From assembly GCA_024516035.1 (NCBI GenBank), contig CM044957.1:45049547-45113546 (forward strand): DNA of 64,000 bases. The letters are read 5' to 3'. The notes beneath the pieces are model-generated. The model made no database searches. It was not told where the DNA came from and was given only the letters and a program-made list of their open reading frames with translations. Shown piece by piece: positions 33,276 to 45,200 of the stretch. Origin of the DNA: Bactericera cockerelli (lineage: Eukaryota; Arthropoda; Insecta; Hemiptera; Triozidae). Both the position numbers and the translations under genes were made by a program. Every line of letters begins with the position of its first letter. Position 1 is the stretch's first letter.

Positions 33276-36200
33276 ATGGACGAGCTTGAAGTTGAAGTAT
33301 GCGGCGAAAATGGTGCTTACTACAAGGTAATTTTCATACAAGTATACTCACATTACATGTCCAAAACTTGCTTGACGATATCTTAATTTTCTAACAAATG
33401 TAAATTTTTCGGCAATTTATTAATAACTTAACAATTTTTGAAGTATAACTCATAAATAACAAGACTCCCTGTCTGGTAGGGCTGTAAGTTTTCCATGATA
33501 AAAATCTTCAAAGAAGCCATGTGTATTCCTCCCAATGTCTGCAGATTTACCCCTAGTTGCATCGTAGCTATTGGAGAATTTTAACTCTGCATCAAATTGG
33601 CCCTTGGCCATTTGATTGTGGGTAAATTTGACCATTAAATAATAGTTAGATTAAACACCTCCATTAGTATTTGGGGGTTTGTCAATTTGACTGTTGTTTT
33701 GTTAATCTTTGAAGGATATTGAGATCTCTTTCTCCAGAGCTCTGTTTAGAACCATATTAATTGTAATATTTTACACTCCTCTTTACCTCTTAATAACTTA
33801 TGAACATGCCTGAAAAACAGTTTTCTAGGGCACTAGAGAAAGAGTACCTATTCATCTGCTGAGTTTAGCCTCTGGTTTAAGAGTGTGTTAATCATACATT
33901 AAAGCAGGGTGATTAATATGTGATTAGAGCTTTTTACTGATTATTGATGATGGTGTTTCCACCAATGACATCTTGATCAATACTTTAGAAAGTTAAGCAG
34001 TCCCCAGGGCCACAACAATCAATCTATAGTGAGTTAATCTAGTTAATAGGTATGCATCAGAATATTGTATTTATCAATGTGCAACCAACCTCAGTAGCTT
34101 GATCAATAAGGTGGCAGACTTGTAATCTAGAGGTTGGTGGGTTAAAAAAAGTGAGTCCCAAGTTCTGTAAAAAAATCGCAGCATGATATTGAGTAAATGC
34201 ACAAAAGTGATTGACATAAATATGATAACTTTTATCTATGTGCATGAAGGCTCATATAAATAATATAGGAAGGATCCAACCATATCAATGAAATTTAAAA
34301 GCATAGATATTGATGCAACAATCAATTTATTGATAAATGCAAAATTGATTTAAGAGTATTATTTGCTTGTCAAATTCATAAGCGTTCTCTTAAGTCTAGA
34401 CTTGATAATTTTCTGAGTTTCCCAACACCTTAAACTTTATTTAAAATAAAAATTGGTGTAACCAGCTTGGCTACAGCTGGGAGGAATGATGGTCTCCAGC
34501 CAACTTCAATTAAAAATCTGGCTTGTTCTGATTCATATATTTATATATACAATCAACCATCATGAGAACTTAGTCTTTTTCTTTATAAACACTTGAGAAA
34601 CTGTAAGCTAGACTGGCTTGTTGGGGTTTGCTATGCTCTCTGTTGAGTCCTCTAGTGAGACAGTGAATCCTCTAGTCAGACATGTTTAATGTCCCCCAAC
34701 ATCCCCAAGTCACTGATTGGGGGATGTTGGGTAATACCCCAACCACCCATTCAAAGAACACCCAATTATGCTGATTGAGTGTTCTAAATTATCTTTTCCT
34801 ATTAAAATCTATTTTTCACCCATTTTTTTCTCAAGTTTTGAACACTTTCAGTTAACCTCAATGAACTGATCTATGATTGAAAGAATACCCATCACAACTA
34901 AAGCTGAAGAAAACCTACCCTTTAGTCTTGTGCAAAGTAGAAGAACTTTTTTGTATGTTTATTTTCATTGTTATCTCATTCATTATCATCCATATCTAGT
35001 CAAGTCAGAGTGATTGCAGATGGGTCTAGGGGCTGTGTGACTGGCACACGACACCATACTGTGTTGTCGAGTCACCCAGCAGACTTTCTGCCTTGTCTAG
35101 GATGAAGATATCCACAAAAGCATGTCTGCTCGAGTAGAAGTATCATAATTGGGTGATTTCTCTCTCAAGCCATTTTAATCACATCCAATTTACTTATTAC
35201 ATTTATGTTATATTAATAATAATACTCTACTGGAAGGTTACCAATAGTCAAGGTTAATGCTTAAAGCACTTTCTACCACCTAACCCTCAGAGTTATTATT
35301 ATGTGGTCACAAACTCAAATTAATGAGGAAAAATTCATGCACTGGGTGGGATTTGAACCAACGGATCCATTTTTTTGTTTACTAGTTTTTATCTATCATG
35401 TTGTGTATGCTCAAATTTACTCATAGAGATTGTAAGAATACCTAAGAATATCTTTTTTTTTTAGCCATAACTTCCTTTGTTTAACAGATAATCAGTATCC
35501 TCAGTAAGTGCAGTAAATGCATAATGTTTTGTACAAGCTTCTCTATTGAGTTGTAATGTTAAAAAACATGGGAATGTAAGACACACAAGGCTTACCTTTA
35601 TTCAAACTTTTTAAAGTGATTATTTAGAATATCAATTGTATGCCACATACAGGGCATATTTGGAAATGTTGGTGTATATCTTGTGTGCACATGCTGTGTT
35701 AAAGATTTTTTTTGATTGTATATGAAATTTTTCCTCCAATTTTAAAATGTAAGGTGATGATGACCTACATATTATTAAATTCATCATAATATTATAAAAC
35801 CCATCAATTAGATGGAACAAACTGGATTTGTCCACATGTATTATAAAACTAACTTAAAATAGGTCTCAATCACTTTATTTTTACTTACCATTTTGTTAAT
35901 TCTGCTATTCTTGTGTGTGTACAATTGTACAAGGTGTAGTACTTGTGTGTTTATTATGTATGTGTGTAGTTGTGTATGAGGATGCTGGTGGGTAATTTGC
36001 TGGAGTGGTTGTTGTGTATGATGGGTACTTTTTTGTGTGTGTGTGACATGTGGATGTGTGTGGTATATTTATGATTAATATGGGTATAGTGTGATTGTTT
36101 GTATGTACATGAGAGGTGTATGGGGTTGTGAGTGGGTTTAATGTGAAAATGGTTGCTGTGTGTAATGACAAATCAGTTCCAACCACTCCCCAAGCATTTA

Positions 36201-39200
36201 TACCATATTCTTCAATTTTTCTAATGGAGTTTTGAGTGGGTGTTATGTGAAATTGGTTGCTGTGTGTAATGACCGATCAGTTTCAACCACTCCTCCAGCA
36301 TTTATACGAAATTCTTCAATTTTTCTAATGGAGTTTTGAGTGGGTGTTATGTGAAATTGGTTGCTGTGTATAATGACAGATCAGTTTCAACCACTCCTCC
36401 AGCATTTATACCATATTCTTCCATTTCTCTTTCAATGCTATATGAATTTATGGATGTCCTTTTTTGGCCTTGAGAGTCTGCAATAACCTATATTTTTAAT
36501 GTTTTGAATATAAAGAAATTTGAACAACTTAACCACAATGCCAAGAATCTGTTTCTGTCTCATGAGGCCCCATGTGAGATCTCAAGCTCTTTCATGAACT
36601 TCATAATTGAGAAATTGTTTATTTAAGATCATGGTGGCACATGTGAGATCCTAATTGGGGGCATGGGAAAGTTGTTAATGAAAAAGGCTTATCTTGCTAT
36701 TCTTTTCTTAAATTTTTAAACAGTGCTTTTTGCAAGTGAATAGTATGTGCTAGTAACACTTATTTGTTCTTCAAAGTGCATTTGTGTTTTTATTAAATTG
36801 TTAGATAAATTTAAGAGGTCATACTTTCAACTGAGGGTAAAACTGTGCAAATTGTTATTCAAGAACAACATTAATTGTCAATATTTTGAGGATTATCTGC
36901 AGAATTAAAAGGAATTTCAATGAATTTTGGTACTAGTACTGCCAAAAAAACTCATTAATTTCATGATCTATATTCAATTTTATGTAACTTGTATTTTTCT
37001 GTACAGAAGAATATTTTATGTAGTAACTTCTAACTTTTTAAGATATTGTTTAAGAGGATTATATTTTATCTTATTTCAGGCTTTTGTTACCGATGTCTTT
37101 GAGGATGAGGTGTCAGTTGTCTTCGAAAATGAGTAAGTATTTTATTCAAGTTATCTGTTATTTGATCAATCTAAATGTAATGTTTTGTTACTTTTAAAAA
37201 AACTAGTCATTTTACTTCCGAGAAATTTCTAATATTAGAAATCGGAAGTATTGTGTTAATTTTTGTAAAAAAAAATATTTTTTTGCTCCGATTTCAATTT
37301 TTTTCATATTTCTGGACGTTTCATAACCTCCTGAGCAACTTTGGTTTTGTGTCCGTCTGTCGTTCTGTCGATCCGTCGGTCTGTTAAAAATATTCCTTGT
37401 AACGCGCAAATCTCGGAAACCACTCAACGGATTTTGATGAAATTTTGCACACACATAGGCGACGCGGACGTTCTGTAGATGGTCCCATTTTAAATTCATC
37501 GAATTCATACTAGCGGTTTTGGGTGAAAGAGACCATGCGTCTGACCACTAACTTTTTACCTAAAACGCTGATGAAATTTTGTATGTATATGTATATTATT
37601 GTTTTACAATAATATACATATACATACAAAATTAATTATGATTCAACTCTGATATTTAAGAAAATCCGAAATTTTTGACAAAAAAATCAAAAAATAAGGT
37701 TCGCGACTTGCCGATACAGAATGACGATTTGCGGAATTTAGAATGTAGGGAAAACAGTATTCTACCATATAAAACAAATTTGAAGAAAATCGGTTGAGCG
37801 GTTCTAGAGATACAAGTGATTTAGTATAAAATCTCAAAATTAGCACTGGTATACAATGTGAAACAATCACGAGGAAGTATTGTGTCCATGATTGGCAGTG
37901 TTTTTTTATTTGTTGTAAATACATTAACTTGTAAACTTATCTAGTTATCTGCCAATCAGATGTGGCTGGTGAGAAAATGTTTTTGGGGTGCTGCCACATG
38001 AACCAGACTAAAATGAGATTTATAGAGCTGTTCTTTCAGAATCTAAAGGGTTTGAGTTTGTTTACCATGCCAATCATAATAACTGTGCGTTAATTGTTCT
38101 AGAAATGTGTGATATTTACACTGTGTTTGAGCACCTTCGAAAATCCTCTCTTTTTCTTTTTTGTCTGGGGTTGCTGCATCTTCTTAGCACCTGCTGTACC
38201 CGTTTGAATTTTTTGGTTCAAAGTTGCATGCTGATTTTTAATTTTTACTTCTTCTTATTTCAATTTGCCCTTTTCCCAAACCTACTTGGGGTCTTCATTT
38301 ATCAATGTATTCCTCATAGTTGAGGTTGTTTGGTTCTGGCACTTGTACTTCCATATTTCACGTTTGGATGCCCTTCCAAACACCAACCTTGTTTAGGGCA
38401 CCAATGCTTGGTTTTATTGTATTTTAGCCTAACAAGCTTGATACTGTATTGGTTTGAACGTCCCCCATCAAGATAATTTGTACTTTTTGTTCAAAATACA
38501 TAAACTGCTGAGCAATTGTTTGTTTGTCCACATTTTCTTTTCTCAGCATCCTCAGAGTCGGGACCCTGAGTAAACTACAGTGCTTATTTAATATTGTAAT
38601 ACATCCAGTATAATACTTGTAATTTAAACCAATAAAGCACAGTGATCTTGTTTAAAAAAAGGTTACAAACTGGTTTACAACTGGTCATGTGTAGACAGTA
38701 GACAGCCTTAGTGATGCTGTGCTATTATGTATAAAAATCATGAAGAGGCCCTTTCTTCAACCTCATAAAAATCAAAAGACATCAAAGAAAATATAAAATA
38801 CACCTTTTTTTAACTTAGCTTGTTAATAATCTGTCATATTCCATTTGGTCTCTCAAAGACACTAGAAGTTCTAGAACATGAAATTCTTATATTTTTTCCA
38901 ATTGTGTTACTTTTCCAGATGGCAACCGGAGTCCAAATTTCAATTTGGAATGGTACGGCTGCCCCCTCGAGAAATCATTAATACCGGCTTTGTTGAGAAC
39001 CAAGAGGTGGAAGTGTACTCAAAGGCTACCGATGTCGAGTCCTGTGGATGGTGGAAGGTTATTGTTAAAATGATCAAGGGAGACTTCCACGTGGTGGAAT
39101 ATGTAGGCTGTCAGAGTACCTACACGGAGATTGTACCTCCCGAGCGGATGAGACAAAAGAACAGCAACCCGCCCATAGATGACAAGACGTTTTGCAAATT

Positions 39201-42200
39201 TGAAATTGAAGTCCCGTCAGAACTTCAGGAATTGTAAGATATGAATTTGTATAATCTTGTGAACTTTTCACTGGCTCAATGTACATGAAATACATGTACA
39301 ATTGTACATTGTACATGTTAATAATAAGAGCAGTTGGGTTGAGAATAAGAGGAGCAAGGAGGCTCATAAAAAGCTTACCCTGCGAAGGTGGAGCGATGAT
39401 GCCTCATTTTTATATATAATTATTATTTATATTAAAAAAAAAACATGAAATGTATGGGAACTATGTTTTTCATTACCTTACATAATGTCTCTTGCTTTGT
39501 ATAGGGCGTTATTCACACGTCGGCCGAGGTGTTTGATCTTAATAGAAGAAGATTTTCCATGTTTGGCCAAGGGACAAAATACTAAATAATGCTAGTTAAT
39601 TTTGTACTTCTCAGAGCCATTATCTGGGACAAAGGGTATGGAATGATTTGGTTTCATGAGCTTCATTGGTTATATCAAAAATATAAAAGAGTCAATTTTA
39701 AAATTTCTAAAACCTAATGTGTCAAGAAGCTGCAAAAAAATAATACTCATCTGTCACTTTAGAAAATAACTAGAGTCGGAATTAATTGACGTTTTTGTGA
39801 TACCTCTGTGGAGTTAAAACTAGATTTTTGGTATTGTCTTGGATGGGGAAAATCGGAAAACATGCTAAGTCGGACCTAAGTTCTCGATTTTGTGTATTCA
39901 TTTTGCCTAAGTGCGGTTTGGAATGTTCATATTTTTCTTTTCTTTTTTCATATTAGTGCAAAGATGGAAGGTGCTCACAAAGATTTCCAGAAAGCCATTA
40001 TGGCTGCCATCGTACGCTATCAGCCTGACAAAGGTGTTCTCAGCGTTATCTCCCGCGATGAGGCCTGTCAGAAGCGAGCTGCTATGATCAAGGATATGCA
40101 TTTCCGAAACCTGAACCAGAAAGTGGTGCTACTGAAGAAGACGGAGGAGGCAGCCAGGCAGTTGGAGTCGACCAAACTACACAACATTGGCGGGTGAGGA
40201 CGAGATCAAAGTTTTCCATAGTAAGGTAGTTTGAGCGCACGAATAGCTCAGTGGTTAAGCACTCGCTTGCCATGTGGAAGGTCCCGGGTTCGAACCCCCG
40301 CGCCCTCAAAAAATTGTATTAAAAATTTGGTTACAGTTGTTTGTAAGAGATACCTTCCGGTGCGCTCGTGTTGACCCAGCACCTAAATGGGAATTATTGT
40401 GTCTCTTCTCGCCCAACAGAGATGAGGCACACTACGGGATGGACAGGCTACAACACAGACTACAAGCGTCTACAGTAGCTCCTATTTCATTGCTTCAAAA
40501 TAAAAAAGGCTGTAAAACACTTATCCTTTAAAAAAAAATGTAATCATCATCATCATAGGTGTGGTACTATGAAACCCTTAAATTAAGGTAAAAGCTAATC
40601 TGGGGTAAAAGTAAAATTATTGATGAGTATAAGGGTTGGATTTTTCATTTATAAAATAAGTCACCCTTGCATGTACACTTTCCTTTAATTTCAGGTTCAT
40701 GGATGAGTTTCATGTATATGAATATCTCATGGGATTGGCATTTTTCTTTAATTTGTAGTCACCCTGGCAGAGTGAGTTAGTGCGCTAGGCATTGCACGCA
40801 CGGTGACCTGGGTTTGATCCCCAGCAGGGCAGGATTTTCTCTGCTCTGTACTTGGGTGTTTGGGGTCCACTCATACCTCGTGAAGAAAAATGAGTAGCTG
40901 CTTTAATGTTAGCAGCGACCAGTGGCGAAATCATAGGCAAAAATAAGATATTGGGATATTAAAAATATGGAAAAGTCCTATAATTCTGCGCTACCCGATA
41001 GCTCCGTGGTAAAGAGATTACAGGAGTCGTGGGTTCGAAACCCAGCCGGGACATGACAAGTTATCCTCCCATTTGGGATTTTTACCACATAATAATGTGT
41101 CTTGAGCTTACTGCTGGAGTAATGGGACTTTAATTGTCCTATTCGGGCCGTATAAATAAGGCGATATTATTATTATTACCCACTAAAATTGTGATTAACA
41201 CAACGAAACACATTTATTTATTAATTTTTATTTAATTTCAGGTTCACGGATGAGTTTCATGTACAGGAAGATCTGATGGGATTGGCAATAGGAGCACACG
41301 GTGCCAACATTCAGCAAGCACGCAAAGTAGAGGGTATCACTAACATAGAGCTAGAAGAACATACTTGTACTTTCAAGATCTATGGCGAGGTAAGTGATTG
41401 TTTGCCACTGGAACTTTTTTTGTCTTTCGGATGTTTAACATCCCTTCGATGTAGAATCTCCTAATTCGCCCATTAACTTTCGGCCTGGAGGGACAAATTC
41501 TTCCCACATTGTCAGAAGTGCTGGAAGTGGAAGGACGTCCTGACCGGGGGTCATTTTCGAGACTTTCTCGGCTCTCACGAAATCTTTTTAACCACTTGTA
41601 GACTGTTGGTTCCTTGAAAACATCATCTCCATAAACTTGATTGAGATCATTAAAAATTTCGCGGCCATTCTTGCCGAGTTTCACGAGAAATTTGATGATG
41701 ACGCGCTGTTCTTGAATGACTGAGAGCTCCATGCCGACGAGTGGTAGAGAGAGGGGTCACTTCACAGGTACCGGGACGAACCAGTTCTTTTCGTACGGCG
41801 GTCGGGCGCACACTGAGCATTGTTTGGATGGTATAGAAGGCGACGCAGCCCACCTGACCTCCCACCTTAGTCTTCCAGCCTTCCCAGAACACTTTTATAC
41901 GAACTTTCCGGACAGACCTCGTATATATTATGTTCTACCAATAAAGAGTTTCTAAATAAAAATATTCTTCCGCAGAGCAATGACTCAGTGAGGAAAGCCC
42001 GGTCAATGCTCAAGTACAGCAAAGAGTCCCTGCAGGTGCCCCGTCCTTTGGTGGACAAGGTTTTTCTTTTACAAAGCAATCACTCGTTATTACAACAAAG
42101 AAAAATCATTAATTAGCCGTATAAAAATTATTGTACAAGGGTTGGGTGGAAGAGATTGCCACAGGCAATAACCCCGCCCTTTAGGTAGGACATTTACATC

Positions 42201-45200
42201 ATTCTCTTTTTTTTTCTTCTTGTATATTTGCTTGATCTTTTTGTTTCTCTTTATATTTCATTGTATTCTACTGTATATATTTATTGTTCTACCTAATAAA
42301 GCTTTCTATAATAATAATAATATAAAAATATTGTTCCGCAGAGCAATGACTCAGTGAGGAAAGCCCGTTCGATGCTCGAGTACAGCGAGGAGTCCCTGCA
42401 GGTGCCCCGGGCCCTGGTGGGCAAGGTGATCGGGAAGAACGGGCGCATCATCCAGGAGATTGTGGACAAGAGCGGAGTGGTGCGGGTCAAGATAGAGGGG
42501 GACAATGAGCCGCAGCCCACACTGCCCCGGGAAGAGGGCCAGGTCCCGTTCGTGTTTGTCGGCACTGTCGAGAGCATCGGGAACGCGAAGCTGCTGCTCG
42601 AATATCATCTGACCCACTTGAAGGTGAGTTCACCTCTAGATTGCCATGTGATGTCTGGGCATTACATTTTCTTGTACCTATTACACGTTGTTTTTTTTGA
42701 AGTCTGTACACACGCAGTGGTTTACTGCCTTTACGTTTACAGCTTGTTTCATTACATACAAATCTATATGTAACAAAACAAATTTATATGTATGTTACAT
42801 TATTTGTGTTAGATTATCAAAGTGTGGAAATGGCCTAAAGCACCAGTTGTACACGGGCCATATCTGTACAATTGTAGTTATCAACCGTGAACTATGTCAT
42901 AATTTTCAGGAAATCACAATTTAAATGTCCATATTATGCATATATGCATGTATATTCTCAGTAATTACTGGGGGCTAAGATTGTAGGTAATTCTTGCAAC
43001 AAAGGTCCCTGTGTCCTTTAGCTAGCACATTAGCTTTATTCTCTTTTTTGTTCTTGTTTCATTGTTCAATCTATTTATTTTTTCTTTAAATTTCATTGTA
43101 TTGTACTGTATATATTTTACTTTTTCTTACCTAATAAAGCATTATATAATAATAATAACCGTTATCATAAGTATGTATTTTAGAAGCATGTATGACCGTA
43201 TGTTCTAGGACGTGGAAAAGCTACGCTAGGAGAAGATAGAGATGTATCAAACATATGTTCTAAGTAAAAGGCGGGGTTATATCTTCCACTCAACCCTTAC
43301 CATACATATGTATTAACCCTTACCATACGTATGTATTAACCCTTACTTTGCCCTTTGGAACTCCATTCCACCCCCCATCCTCAACTGTAAATCTTTCTTT
43401 CGATTTAGATCTTCCCTTATTGAAGCTGTTGGCAAGAAAACAATCCCCCTTTAATCCTTATTCTCCTTCCTCCTCCCTTAATGACCCCCTTATACTACCG
43501 TACCTGGTGTGAATGTGTGATTGAATGTGTTTTTTTTTCACTACCATTATTATTATTATTATTATTGTCTTTTACTATTATTTCCTATCTTGTTTTCTAT
43601 CATATTACCTCTAATTGTTATTTTATTTACATTGTATCTACACTCAAATAAATAAAGAGGTGCTTTGTTAAACTGTTGGCATAATGGGACTACCTGTCTT
43701 GCGCTGACAGTCTAAATAAAGCACTACTTATACGTACCATACGTATGTATTTTAGAAGCATGCATGACCGAATGTTCCAGGACGTGGAGAAGCTACGCCA
43801 GGAGAAGATAGAGATCGATCAGCAGCTGCGGAACATTCACGGGTCCAGCCTGGGGGGCAGCATGCAGAGCTTCCAGAACAGTCGCCGCTCGGACAGGGGC
43901 TACAACAACTCGGAGCTGGAGATGGGGGGCGGCCACGGGCGGGGCCGAGGGGGCGGGAGGATGAGGGGCAAGGGGCGGGGCGGCCGCGTCGGAGACTCGC
44001 GCTACGAGTCGCGCTTCGGCCCTGGTGAGTACTGGTTGATTATTATGTGAAATGTCTATACCGGATGCTCAGTGGTAAAGGCGGCATTCTGTGAATCCAG
44101 AGGTTGCGGATTTTTTTTTTTTTTTTTTTTTGAGGATTGTAAGCCCAGTTGGGAAATGACAAGCTAATGTTTCATCATTCTGTTCCCGAGAAAAAAATAT
44201 TCTTACCTCATTATGTGTCAACTCTTGGCTTGTCAAAGTATAAATTTTATTCAGCCTGATCTTTTCAAAAACTATCGTAGTATTCAGAGTTGAATAGGGT
44301 GGTAATGATTACCAATTTCTTGAGAAAACGAAAACGGACTTTTACCCTAACCGGATTATGGCTAAACCCTACCATCTTTACGTCAAGTTTCTTAGAAGCT
44401 TTAGCTTAGGAAAAATACCTTTGTATATGTTGTTATCTTGTTATTTATTAAATATTTTTTAAAATTATAAATAAGTTAATCTTGTAACTGCAACTATCCA
44501 ATGGTTGCATTTGATTACATATTTAAAAAAAAAAAGTTGAAAAATTTCTTTTGGATTGAATTTCAGGCTCCCGCCACCAGACCCCGGAAAACATGGACGA
44601 GCGTCTGCCCCCGCGCCAGAGTGGCGGCGGCGTGGGGGGGGCGGGGGGCCGGGGAGGCGGCGGCAGTGGCGGCGGCTACCACTCGATGATGAGGAGAGGG
44701 GGGCGGCGCGGGGGCATGGACAGGAGGGGGGAGGAGCGGAGGCGACTCACGGACGAGGAGGAGACTCTGCTGGACAACGGAGACCGAGGTGAGTGGAGGG
44801 GGGAGTGGGGCGGGGGGACAGGGTGAGTGGGGAGGGCAGGGTGAGTGGGGACAGGGTGAGTGGGGGGACGGGGAGGGGACAGGGGGGGGGTGCAGGGGGT
44901 GAGTGGGGTTGAGGGGGACAGGGGGGGTGTCACACAGTCGAGCCTGGACATAAGAGAACAATTTCTAGCCCAGCGGTTCCCAAACTTTTTAGCTTGGGGG
45001 CCCAATAATATTTTTATGTGTTTGTCTGCACAATTTACAAGGAACAAAGTTGAAATTATTAAACAAAACTTGATCAAGGGCGGTGCTAATGCCCACGGCA
45101 TTCTCTTCCAATTTACCTCTTTATAAGAGAAAATGACTTCTCTATAAGAGAAACTTGAGTATAGGAGAAAAATTTCCTGCCCTTGAGTTCTCTTACATTC

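Noticed and set aside
35905..36186. Threonine/histidine-rich minus-strand frame
   Set aside because: Produced by the GT microsatellite; no other evidence of coding.
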